NCBI GenBank assembly: GCA_963710625.1
Contig: CAVQBG010000024.1
Span: 237,186-301,185 of the forward strand
DNA from: Sva-07 sp963710625
GTDB taxonomy: Bacteria; Actinomycetota; Acidimicrobiia; Acidimicrobiales; Ilumatobacteraceae
DNA length: 64,000 bases
Direction: 5' to 3'
Below are positions 6,999 to 16,286 of the stretch, piece by piece. The position numbers and the translations under genes are program-made. Position 1 is the stretch's first letter, and each line of letters opens with the position of its first letter. Under the pieces are notes generated by a model. That model did no database searches. It was not told where the DNA came from and worked only from the letters and a program-made list of their open reading frames with translations.

Positions 6999-9266
6999 AT
7001 GAAGCGTGAACGGCTCCTTCCCCTGATGTTCGCCGGTGTGCTGTTGGCGGTGTCCGCGTGCAGCAGCGACGGCTCGACCACCGAACCGACCGACACGACG
7101 CGATCGACGACGGCCACACCGACGACATCGCCGGGCGCCGCCACGAGCACCGTGCCGGCGTCGGGTCGACCGCAAGGCTTCGCCGCTCGGCTGGAGTTCT
7201 TCGGCGACTGCCCAGCCCTGCTGTCGTACATGCAGACCGAAGCGGCCGAGCGTGTGACCCCATGGGGCCTCGGCGGCGGGATGTTCTACCCCGGCGACGG
7301 ACGTGTGATGGTCGACGAGATGGCCGAGGCCGACACCGCGGCCACCGCAGCTCCGGACGCAGGTCTCCCGGCGACCGGCAGCTACTCGGGGACGAACACC
7401 CAGGAGGTCGGCGTCGACGAGGGCGACATCGTCGAGACCGACGGGCGCTTCGTCTACGTCGCCAACAGCGACGGGCTGCGCATCGTGTCGGTCGCCGATG
7501 CCGAGGTGGTCGCCGAGCCCGGACTCCCGCAGGGTTCGCACCAACTCCTGCTCGACGGGCAGCGGTTGCTCGTGGTGACCTCGAGTTGGTCGGGTTCACC
7601 CGACACGATCGTGTCGCTCTACGACGTCGCCGATCCCGCGAACCCGGGCCTGCTGCGTCGCTCGCATCTCGAGGGCAACGTCGTCGCGACCCGTTCGATC
7701 GACGGGGTGGCCCGTCTGGTGATCTCCACGGCGTTCGATCAGCGACTGCCGTTTGTCCAGCCGAACCAGTTCGGCCTGGACGAGGAATCGGCGCTCGCCC
7801 GGAACCGGGAGATCATCGCCGAGTCGAGCGTCGAGGACTGGCTCCCGCGGTGGTTCGACGAAGCCGGCGACGGCAGCTTCGGACCGATGCAGGCAGCCGT
7901 GCCGTGTGAGGACGTGGCCGCTCCGGGCGAGTTCGCCGGGCTCGGCCTGACGTGGATCGGGTCGATCGACGTCCAGGCGGAGGGCACGCCGGTCGGCTCG
8001 GCCGGCGTCGTGTCGACCGGCGACACCGTGTACGCCTCGACCGACAACCTGTACATCGCCACGCAGAACTGGGACTGGCAGTGGGGCGGACCCGTGCCGC
8101 TGCCCATGCCCGTCGAGGAGGGCCTCGCCGTCGAGGAGGGTGCCACGGTCGATGAGGGCGTCACGGTCGAGGCGACACCGGAGCCCGTCGGGCCGCCAGA
8201 CAGTGCACCGGAACCGACCGTGACCACACCGACCGAGACGACGCTTGCACCGGAGACCACGTTGCCCGAGACCACGCTGCCGGCGGAGACGACCACCACC
8301 GCGGTCCCGACGACCACCGTGCCGGACGACGACAGCGGTGCTCCACCGACGCTGATCCACCAGTTCCGTCTCGATGACGGGACGGCGGCGACCTACGTCG
8401 CCTCCGGCGAGGTCCAGGGTCGCCTCCTCAACCAATTCGCCATGAGCGAGTACAACGGCGACCTGCGCGTGGCGACCACCACCGACAACTGGGGCAACTT
8501 CGGCGACCAGAGCGTGTCGACGGTGTACGTCATGCGTCCGAACGGCACCGACCTCGAGGTGATCTCCTCGATCTCCGGCCTCGGCAAGGGCGAGCAGATC
8601 CACTCGGTCCGATTCATCGACGACGTCGGCTACGTGGTGACGTTCCGCCAGATCGACCCGTTGTACGTGCTCGACCTGTCCGATCCGGCGAGCCCGGTGC
8701 TCGACGGCGAGCTGAAGATCCCGGGTTACTCCGCCTACCTGCATCCGGTGGGCGACGGTCTGCTCCTCGGCGTGGGCCAGGATGCCACCGACGAGGGCCG
8801 CACCACCGGGACGCAGCTCAGCCTGTTCGACGTCAGCGACCCGACGAACCCGCAACGGATCTCCACCCTGCCGATCGGCGGGCAGAGCGAGGTCGAGTGG
8901 GACCACAAGGCGTTCCTGTTCTGGGAGCCCGACGGCACGATCGTGTTGCCGGTGTCACCGGGGTGGGGCAACTGCGGGCCCGGGGTCGACTGCCTCGCCG
9001 ACGGCATCACCGGTTCCGGCGGCGGCGCAGTGGTCGCCGAGTTGAACGGCCGGGAACTGGTCGCCCGCGGCACGATCAGCCACGGCGATCCCGACAAGCA
9101 GGGCTGTTGGAACCCGCTGCAGCGATCGATCGCCATCGGTGACGAACTCGTCACCGTCGGCCTCGACCAGATGAAGTTCTCCGACCGCCTGACCCTCGCC
9201 GCCCGGGACTCGGTGTCGTGGGGCGACCCCGAGCAGTACGGCTGCTACTGGTACTGGGAGGGCTGA
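6999..9266 (+). CDS. Secreted beta-propeller lipoprotein
   Basis: 755 residues. A lipoprotein signal ends with the lipobox VSAC. A Thr-rich spacer follows, then a C-terminal-type beta-propeller domain seen in secreted bacterial and archaeal proteins: repeats with EGDIVETDGRFVYVANSDGLRIVSV, YDVADPANPGLL, VRFIDDVGYVVTFRQIDPLYVLDLSDPASP and FDVSDPTNPQRIS. A Pro/Thr/Glu low-complexity insert lies at about residues 370-445. Molecular function is unknown; the fold suggests an extracellular binding protein. A 31-nt hairpin follows the stop. Confidence 0.8.
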   Translation: MKRERLLPLMFAGVLLAVSACSSDGSTTEPTDTTRSTTATPTTSPGAATSTVPASGRPQGFAARLEFFGDCPALLSYMQTEAAERVTPWGLGGGMFYPGDGRVMVDEMAEADTAATAAPDAGLPATGSYSGTNTQEVGVDEGDIVETDGRFVYVANSDGLRIVSVADAEVVAEPGLPQGSHQLLLDGQRLLVVTSSWSGSPDTIVSLYDVADPANPGLLRRSHLEGNVVATRSIDGVARLVISTAFDQRLPFVQPNQFGLDEESALARNREIIAESSVEDWLPRWFDEAGDGSFGPMQAAVPCEDVAAPGEFAGLGLTWIGSIDVQAEGTPVGSAGVVSTGDTVYASTDNLYIATQNWDWQWGGPVPLPMPVEEGLAVEEGATVDEGVTVEATPEPVGPPDSAPEPTVTTPTETTLAPETTLPETTLPAETTTTAVPTTTVPDDDSGAPPTLIHQFRLDDGTAATYVASGEVQGRLLNQFAMSEYNGDLRVATTTDNWGNFGDQSVSTVYVMRPNGTDLEVISSISGLGKGEQIHSVRFIDDVGYVVTFRQIDPLYVLDLSDPASPVLDGELKIPGYSAYLHPVGDGLLLGVGQDATDEGRTTGTQLSLFDVSDPTNPQRISTLPIGGQSEVEWDHKAFLFWEPDGTIVLPVSPGWGNCGPGVDCLADGITGSGGGAVVAELNGRELVARGTISHGDPDKQGCWNPLQRSIAIGDELVTVGLDQMKFSDRLTLAARDSVSWGDPEQYGCYWYWEG

Positions 9267-9268
9267 CT

Positions 9269-9299
9269 GTTACGCCGGGGGTCTGACCCCCGGCGTAAC
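9269..9299. terminator. 31-nt perfect hairpin, second copy
   Basis: 13-nt arms GTTACGCCGGGGG and CCCCCGGCGTAAC pair perfectly around TCTGA. It lies between the convergent beta-propeller and arylsulfotransferase genes, the same setting and almost the same sequence as 476-506. Confidence 0.65.
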
Positions 9300-9305
9300 G
9301 CCGGG

Positions 9306-12039
9306 TCACGGCGGGCCGACGGGGGCGCCTCCGGCGTTGGCGCGCAGGGTGTTGACGTCGAAGTCGCCCACCGGGTACTTGACGATGCGGTACGAGTAGC
9401 CGAAGGGAGCCTGTCGGATCGACATGATCAGCTTGCGGTTCGCGTCGTACTCGGTGAACATCGGCTGGATCGGGGCGCCCCAGCCGACCAGTACCGATCC
9501 GTCAGCCGCCACACCGACGCTTCCGAGCGTGCCGCCGGTGAGTCCGGATTCCTGGGGGATCTCCCACAGCAGGGTGGCGGTTCGCACGCCCGGCCGGTCG
9601 TCGATGCGGTACGCGACGGCGCGCGACGGCTGGTTCATCCCGGTCCGGTTGTCGAACATCGTCAACACGTCACCGTCGAGCCGGGCGTCGTGCGGACGCT
9701 TCGGCCCACCGAACGGATCACCGACGATCGTGAGGTGATTGCCGGCGGTGAACGGTCGGCCACCGACGGTCCAGCAGGATGTCTCCGTCTCCGGAGTCAC
9801 GGTCGACCGGAAGGCGCTGTCGAGATGGCGGGCGGTGACCAGGTAGTCGCCGCTGCCGTCGTCGATGTACTGGAGCCCGTTGAAGTGGTGCAGGTCGACC
9901 ACGCCGGGGGCGCCGTACACGGGCACGTCGAACCGGTTCGGGAAGGTCGAGGCGACGTCAGGAATGTGATCCGGTCGCACTCGCCCGACCACTTCCCGGT
10001 GACCGCGCCCCGACGATCTCCTGGATGACACCGTCGACGATGCGGTCGTCCGTCGAGAACGGGCACGTGCCCGGATTCAGCGGGGCGCACTGGCCGCTGA
10101 GCGTGGCGTTCAAGGCGTTGAGGTTGTAGTTGTCGACCAGCGGATAGCTGAGCATGGCTCTGCCACCGGGAATCTCGGCGAAGTCGTGGTGGTCGGTCGG
10201 CAGTGCCGTGGGCGTTGCCGTCAGGATCTGCCCGATGAAGCTCCCGTCGAGGCGAGTGTGCCAGTAGCCCCTGGCGGGGTCGGTGCCGAACGCCGCGCCG
10301 AGGAGGGGCACCGAGACCAGGGTGCCGTCGGAGAGACGTTTGAAGTCGATCACCGGATCGGTGGTGCGCTTGTACCAGACTGGCGCGCCGAAGTGATCGA
10401 AGATCACCTGGTACCCGGGCTGCGGACTGCCCGCCACGCCGAACGTGGTGAGATACCAGCCGGGCGACGGGTTGCCCGGCCGCTCGACGGAGAGCTTCGG
10501 GAAGTCGACCGGGACGCAGCGCAGGTGGTAGTCACGCTGGACCCCCTGGCGCGTGGTCGACACCACGAGGAGCTGATCCTTGCGCATCTCGCGGGTGAAC
10601 GTGCCGGACGCGACGGACACCGGCGCCGACCCGGCGACCGAGATCGAGGCGGCGGTGAACGGGAGCAGTTCGAGGTCGATCGAGACGTTGGCGACGCCGG
10701 CGTCGGCACCACACTCGACGGCGTAGTCGCTCCCGGCTGCGTTGAATGCAGGCCAGGTGGTCTTGTCGACGCTGAGGCGCCCGAACGGCGAACCCGCCGG
10801 CGCGTTCATCACGCCGAACACGTCGACCACGACGTCGGTGGGTGCGGACGCCAGCACGCAGATCTTCCGGTCGGCGCCGAGCTTCACCGTGGCGAGGTTC
10901 GTCGCGTCCTGACCCCTGGTGAAGTTGAGCGACGACACCTCCGGCACGGCCCCACCACAGGGGAACACGGTCAGGAACCCGCTGCCGGTGGAACGTGTCG
11001 AAATGAAGTTCAGCGACACCGTCGAGGCGTCGTTGGCGTTCGCCAGTCCCGCGACCGGATCGAACGACCGGATCTCGCCGGCGGCGAACGGCTGGAGGGG
11101 GCCGCCGATGCCGTTGCGGGAGTCGACCACGCGGCGGCCGGCGTCGGGTTGCAGCGCAACCGTCGGACCGAACGCCGGCGCCGGTCCGTAGTAACCGGTG
11201 ACGTCCACGATGACATCGGTCGGTACGTCGGACATCAGACACAGGGTTCGACCCAGCCCGAGGCCCACGATCGCGCCGACGGCGCGATCCTCACCTGCGA
11301 TGAAGTTCAGGTTCGACGCGAGCGGAGCCGGCTGGCCGCACGGGAACGCGACCATGAAGCCGGCCCGTGTCGAGCGCGTGCTCGTCAGGTTGACGACAGC
11401 GACCTTGGCGTCAGGGGCGACCGTCGTGGGCGGGATGACGACCTCGCGCACCTGGTACGACTGAAGGGGCACGTTCCCGGGGCGGCGGCTGTCGTACACC
11501 CGCTGCGGTTCGACCGGCGTGAAACGGTCGGGACCATCCGACCACCATCCGCCGAGGTCGATGATCAGGTGCGAGCGACCGTGGCTGTAGATGCAGATCT
11601 GGCGGTTGGCATCCGGGATGGCCACGACCAGGTTCGGCGTCGGGACCCCGGCCCGTGAGTTCAGGTTGGAGGTCTCCGGTCGGCCGGAGGCGCACGGATA
11701 CACCGTGAAGAAGTCGGCGACCGCCGACACCGCCGTCAGCGACAACGAGACCGCCTGTGCCGTGGCGGGAACGTCGCCACCGATGCTCACCCGCATGGTG
11801 CAGCCGGGTTCGATCTCCGCGTTGACCCCGCCGACGTTGTTGCGGGTGTCGACGAGGCGAACCGGATTGATGGCCGTGTAGCTCACCAGTGGCGCCGTCG
11901 TCGCTGCGCCACCGGTGGGCTGGGGCGCGCAGTCGACGGACGCCGTTGCGGCCGACACCGGACCGGACTGCTCGGCGACCACCGGCACGATCGCCACGAG
12001 CGCAGACGCGAGCAACAGCAGACGACCGAAACGACTCAT
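9306..12039 (-). pseudogene. Arylsulfotransferase (ASST) with three VDTR modules, broken by a double frameshift
   Basis: Residues 1-30 are a signal peptide. Three modules of about 120 residues follow, each with a VDTR/YDSR/VDSR motif and a repeated GxxxASNLNF-type strand, paralogous to the gene at 38796. The ASST catalytic domain begins at about residue 515 (PKLSVERPGNPSPGWYL) and includes the histidine-rich DHHDF segment. At about 9985-10015 the frame changes twice: IQEIVGA in the first frame, TGKWSGECD in the second, DHIPDVASTFPN in the third. The 3' part then continues intact to 9306. ASSTs transfer sulfate between phenolic compounds outside the membrane. Indels could be sequencing errors or recent inactivation. 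Confidence 0.75.
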
Positions 12040-12087
12040 GGGCGGGAATCTACCCGGACGCCCGACGGCGCTCCGGTCGCGCCGAGG

Positions 12088-13782
12088 TCAGGTGCGCTTC
12101 TGGATGTTGGCCCATTCGTCGCGCAGACCGACCGTGCGATGGAACAGCATCGTCTGGTCGGGGTCGGCAGCGAAGTAGCCGAGGCGCTCGAACTGGACCA
12201 CGTCACCGGGGCCCACGTCGGCGAGGATCGGCTCGACCTTGGCTCCTGTGAGCACCTCGCGGGATTCCTCATCGAGGTCGTCGAATACGTCGCCGGTCGA
12301 CTCGCCGGGCACCTCGGCTGCGAACAACCGCTCGTACAGGGCCACCGTCGCGTCGATCGCGTGAGCCTGCGACACCCAGTGCATGGTCGACTTGACCTTC
12401 CGACCGTCCGGGGCGTTGCCACCCCTGGTCTCGGGGTCGTAGGTGACCTGCACCTCGGTGACGTTGCCGGCGGCATCGGTGTCGAATCCCGTCGCGGTGA
12501 CGAAGTAGGCACCGCGCAGTCGCACCTCCTTGCCCGGCGAGAGCCGGAAGTACTTGGGTGCCGGCTCCGCCATGAAGTCGTCCTGCTCGATGTACAACTC
12601 ACCGCTGAACGGAACCGTGCGGGTGCCGTCGGCCGGGTTCTCCGGGTTGTTCACCAGTTCGACGTGCTCGACGACCGGTTCGCCTGCGTCGTCGGTCGGC
12701 CAGTTCGTGATCACGACCCGCAACGGCCGCAGCACCGCCATGCGCCGCAACGCGGTGCGGTTGAGTTCGGTGCGCACGAACGACTCGAGCAGCTCGATCT
12801 GCTGACGGCTGTTCGTGCGCGACACACCGATGAAGTTGCAGAACTCGCGGATCGCCGACGCCGGATAACCGCGGCGACGCAGCCCACGGAGCGTGGGCAT
12901 GCGCGGATCGTCCCACCCGTCGACGATCCCGTCCTCGACCAGCTTCGCCAGCCGACGCTTCGAGGTGACGGTGTGGGTGAGTTCCAGCCGGGCGAACTCG
13001 GTCTGACGCGGCGGCTCGAAGGGCAGCGGCAGGTGCTCGAGGTACCAGTCGTAGAGGGCCCGGTGGCTGTCGAACTCGAGCGTGCACAACGAATGCGTCA
13101 CGCCCTCGATCGCATCGCTCTGCCCGTGCGCCCAGTCGTAGGTGGGGTAGATGCTCCACAGCGCGCCGGTGCGGTGGTGATGGACTGCCCGGATGCGGTA
13201 CATGACCGGATCGCGCAGCTGCATGTTCTCGTGCTGCATGTCGATCTTCGCTCGGAGCACGTGGGAGCCCTCGGCGAACTCGCCCGCCCGCATGCGTCGG
13301 AACAGGTCGAGGCTCTCCTCGATGGGGCGGTCACGATGCGGGCTCTCGATACCGGGTCTGCCGTATCCACCGCGTTGCGCCGAGATCGTCTCGCCGTCCT
13401 GATCGTCGACGTAGGCGAGCCCCTCGGAGATCAGCAACTCCGCCCACTCGTACAGCTGCTCGAAGTAGTCGCTCGCGTAGAGCGGCTCGCCGGCGATCGG
13501 AAACCCGAGCCAGGCGAGGTCCTCGATGATCGCCTCGACGTAGCTCGTGTCCTCGGTGTCGGGGTTGGTGTCGTCGAAGCGCAGGTTGCAGATGCCGCCG
13601 AACTCCTCGGCGATGCCGAAGTCGACGGTGATCGCCTTCGCATGGCCGATGTGGAGATAGCCGTTCGGTTCCGGCGGGAACCGGGTCTGGACGCGGCCGT
13701 CGAACGTGCCACGTTCGTTGTCGGCGATCACCAACTCGCGCACGAAGTTGGCAGCTGCGGGGAGGTCGTCGGGGCGAGGCAT
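12088..13782 (-). CDS. glnS: Glutaminyl-tRNA synthetase
   Basis: 564 residues from the ATG at 13782; the open frame runs further upstream but without homology. Class I motif HIGH at residues 44-47 inside PPEPNGYLHIGHAK, the GlnRS-specific TRFPPEP start, and a KMSKS equivalent TVTSKRRL near residue 275. The C-terminal anticodon-binding beta-barrels contain ELYIEQDDFM and GKEVRLRGAYFV, typical of GlnRS, not GluRS. It charges tRNA-Gln directly. Its presence implies the direct route at least coexists with GatCAB. Confidence 0.93.
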   Translation of the reverse strand: MPRPDDLPAAANFVRELVIADNERGTFDGRVQTRFPPEPNGYLHIGHAKAITVDFGIAEEFGGICNLRFDDTNPDTEDTSYVEAIIEDLAWLGFPIAGEPLYASDYFEQLYEWAELLISEGLAYVDDQDGETISAQRGGYGRPGIESPHRDRPIEESLDLFRRMRAGEFAEGSHVLRAKIDMQHENMQLRDPVMYRIRAVHHHRTGALWSIYPTYDWAHGQSDAIEGVTHSLCTLEFDSHRALYDWYLEHLPLPFEPPRQTEFARLELTHTVTSKRRLAKLVEDGIVDGWDDPRMPTLRGLRRRGYPASAIREFCNFIGVSRTNSRQQIELLESFVRTELNRTALRRMAVLRPLRVVITNWPTDDAGEPVVEHVELVNNPENPADGTRTVPFSGELYIEQDDFMAEPAPKYFRLSPGKEVRLRGAYFVTATGFDTDAAGNVTEVQVTYDPETRGGNAPDGRKVKSTMHWVSQAHAIDATVALYERLFAAEVPGESTGDVFDDLDEESREVLTGAKVEPILADVGPGDVVQFERLGYFAADPDQTMLFHRTVGLRDEWANIQKRT

Positions 13783-13887
13783 GACTGCCCGACAGTATGG
13801 ACGACGCACGCCTCCGAACCATCCAACGATCGGCGCCGGATCGTCGACGACGGACTCCGGCCATCGCACGGGACGTAGGGTGGAGCC

Positions 13888-14640
13888 GTGAGCCAGAGGT
13901 TTCGCTCCGCGATCGTCGGCGTCGACGGATCTGCGGCGTCGATGGCAGCGCACGCCTGGGCGAGTTCGATCGCAGAGGTCCACGAGGTGCACGTCGACGA
14001 CGGCGAGATCGCCGCGGTGCTGCAGGGCAAGGCCGCTGACGCCGAAGCGGATCTGATCGCGGTCGGCATGCACGAGCAACGGCGAACGGTCCTGCGGAGT
14101 CTCGGGACCGTCGTCTCCACGCTGTTGCGCAACGCCGATCGTCCGATCGTCGTGGTCGGCGCCGAGCAGACCAAGACGCTGCGGGGCGGAACCATCGTCG
14201 TCGGCATCGGCCATGGGCCCGCTACGCAGGCTGCCCTGCGTTGGGCGGCGGGCGTCGCGACCGAGCACGATGCGGCCCTCGATCTGATCCGGGCCGTGCC
14301 GCAGCGGCCCGTGTTCCGGGCCGACGGCCTGCTCGACGTGCTGGCCTACTACGTCGACCCGTCCTTGGCCACACGATGGGCACGCGAGGACGTGGAGCGA
14401 TTCGCCGCCGAGATCGACACGATGAGCGAGGACGGCCGAGGAAGAGGGGGCGTGGTCACGTCGTGGTCGACGGCGCCCGGATCGACGGGCCCCGTGCTGA
14501 TCGATGCCGCGACCCACGCCGATCTGCTGGTCGTCGGGCTGCACGACCGTCCGGGCGCCGACGACCACGATGTCGCACCCTGGTGCCGCCACGTCCTGCT
14601 CCATGCACCGTGCCCGGTGGTGTTCGTCCCGGCGACCTGA
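13888..14640 (+). CDS. Tandem universal stress protein (UspA fold)
   Basis: 250 residues from a GTG at 13888. Two degenerate UspA halves: the first begins AIVGVDGSAASMAAHAWA and ends in DRPIVVVGAE, the second begins IVVGIGHGPATQAALRWAA and ends DLLVVGLHDRPG then HAPCPVVFVP. The ATP-binding GxGxG of the canonical C-terminal half is not clearly preserved. Usp proteins support survival under starvation or stress. Divergent from glnS. Confidence 0.75.
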   Translation: MSQRFRSAIVGVDGSAASMAAHAWASSIAEVHEVHVDDGEIAAVLQGKAADAEADLIAVGMHEQRRTVLRSLGTVVSTLLRNADRPIVVVGAEQTKTLRGGTIVVGIGHGPATQAALRWAAGVATEHDAALDLIRAVPQRPVFRADGLLDVLAYYVDPSLATRWAREDVERFAAEIDTMSEDGRGRGGVVTSWSTAPGSTGPVLIDAATHADLLVVGLHDRPGADDHDVAPWCRHVLLHAPCPVVFVPAT

Positions 14641-14690
14641 CGTTCGGGCATCGGCGCACCGCGAGTCCAGGATGGTGCGGGCCTGGCACG

Positions 14691-16214
14691 ATGGCGACCG
14701 TGCCGACATCCGAAGATCCGTTCCACGATGGCGGTGCCCGGGTCGGGCACGTCCCGCTGCCCAGTTGGCTGGCGATCCTGCTGGTTGTCGGCACGTCGGC
14801 TGCCGTGCTCGTGCTCGAGATCCTCGCCGGACGGCTGCTTGCTCCATACGTCGGCGTGAGTCTGAACACCTACACCGGCATCATCGGCACCGTGCTCGCC
14901 GGCATCGCGATCGGAGCCTGGATCGGCGGTGTCGCTGCCGACCGCTTCGACCCCCGGGGCCTGATCCCGTTGCTGCTGATCGCGGGCGGTGGGCTGGCGA
15001 TCGCCACCATCCCGACGATTCGAGCACTCGGCGGGGCCGGCACGTCGTCGAGCGTGGGAGCGATCATGGTGTTGACGTCGATCGGATTCCTGCCGGCAGC
15101 GACGGTGCTGAGCGCGGTGCCGCCGGCCGTCGTCAAGCTCCAGCTCCACGACCTCGCGGCGACCGGTTCGACGGTCGGTCGCCTGTCCGCGTACGGCACC
15201 GCCGGTGCGATCGTGGCGACGTTCCTGACCGGATTCGTCCTCGTTGCGGTCGCCGCCGTCACCACGCTGATCATCGGCGTCGGGGTCCTGCTCGTCATGG
15301 CTGGTCTCGCCCTCTGGGTCACGCTCCCGCGTGCGAGTCGCCGCTCGACGGGAGCCGCCGTCACGTCGATGTCGGCCGTCGCCGGTGTCACGCTCGTCGC
15401 GGCGACCGCGCTCGGCAGCCCCTGCGACACCCAGACGACGTACTACTGCGTGACGATCGACGTCGACGCCGACCGCGCGAGTGGCCGCACGCTGGTGCTC
15501 GACGACCTCAGGCACAGCTACGTCGACCTCGACGATCCGACACATCTCGAGTTCTGGTACACGCGACGATTCGCCGACGTCGTGGACCGGCTGGGCCCCG
15601 ACGGACCGATCGACGCCGTCCACATCGGCGGCGGTGCGCTCACCGTGCCGACCCGGCTGCAGGCGACGCATCCCGGGAGCGAGCAGACCGTGGTGGAGAT
15701 CGACGGCGAACTCGTCGATCTGGTCGTGGACGAGTTCGAACGCTCGACCGGTCCCGGCACCGGCATCGAGGTACGCACGGAGGACGCCCGGCTCGCTCTG
15801 GCCGAGCTCCCCGACGACAGCGCCGACGTCGTCGTCGGCGATGCGTTCGGGAGCCGGGCGGTGCCGTGGCACCTGGCGACCGTCGAGTTCGCCGAGGAGA
15901 TCGCCCGGGTGCTGCGGCCGACGGGAATGTACGCCCTGAACGTGATCGACGGCGGCGACCAGTCGTTCCTGCGCGCCGAGGCGGCCACGATCGCCGCGGT
16001 GTTCCCCCACGTTGCCGTCGTGCTCGGGTCGTCTGCCGCCGCCGGAGGACTCGGCAACTCGGTGGTCATCGCATCGGACCGCCCGTTCGATCCCACCCTG
16101 GTCGATTCGGACGGAGGGCGACTGGTCGCCGACCTCGAGCCGTTCATCGACGGTGCCACCATCCTCACCGACGACTTCGCGCCCGTCGACCAGCTGTTGT
16201 TGCGTGCCGCGTGA
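14691..16214 (+). CDS. Membrane / spermidine-synthase-like fusion protein
   Basis: 507 residues from the ATG at 14691. The N-terminal half is membrane-embedded, with about seven hydrophobic helices (from PSWLAILLVVGTSAAVLVLE to LVMAGLALWVTLPRA). The C-terminal half, from about residue 265, is a Rossmann methyltransferase fold of the spermidine-synthase superfamily: YVDLDDPTHLEFWYTRR, IDAVHIGGGALTVP, VVEIDGELVDL, RTEDARLAL and VVGDAFGSRAVPWHL. Such MFS/spermidine-synthase fusions are common in actinobacteria; the product is unproven and need not be a polyamine. Confidence 0.8.
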   Translation: MATVPTSEDPFHDGGARVGHVPLPSWLAILLVVGTSAAVLVLEILAGRLLAPYVGVSLNTYTGIIGTVLAGIAIGAWIGGVAADRFDPRGLIPLLLIAGGGLAIATIPTIRALGGAGTSSSVGAIMVLTSIGFLPAATVLSAVPPAVVKLQLHDLAATGSTVGRLSAYGTAGAIVATFLTGFVLVAVAAVTTLIIGVGVLLVMAGLALWVTLPRASRRSTGAAVTSMSAVAGVTLVAATALGSPCDTQTTYYCVTIDVDADRASGRTLVLDDLRHSYVDLDDPTHLEFWYTRRFADVVDRLGPDGPIDAVHIGGGALTVPTRLQATHPGSEQTVVEIDGELVDLVVDEFERSTGPGTGIEVRTEDARLALAELPDDSADVVVGDAFGSRAVPWHLATVEFAEEIARVLRPTGMYALNVIDGGDQSFLRAEAATIAAVFPHVAVVLGSSAAAGGLGNSVVIASDRPFDPTLVDSDGGRLVADLEPFIDGATILTDDFAPVDQLLLRAA

Positions 16215-16286
16215 TCGACGACGTCCCGGTGTCGGTCATGGCTCTACGCTGCGACGGAGTGACACCGAGGATCATCGATCGCTGAG

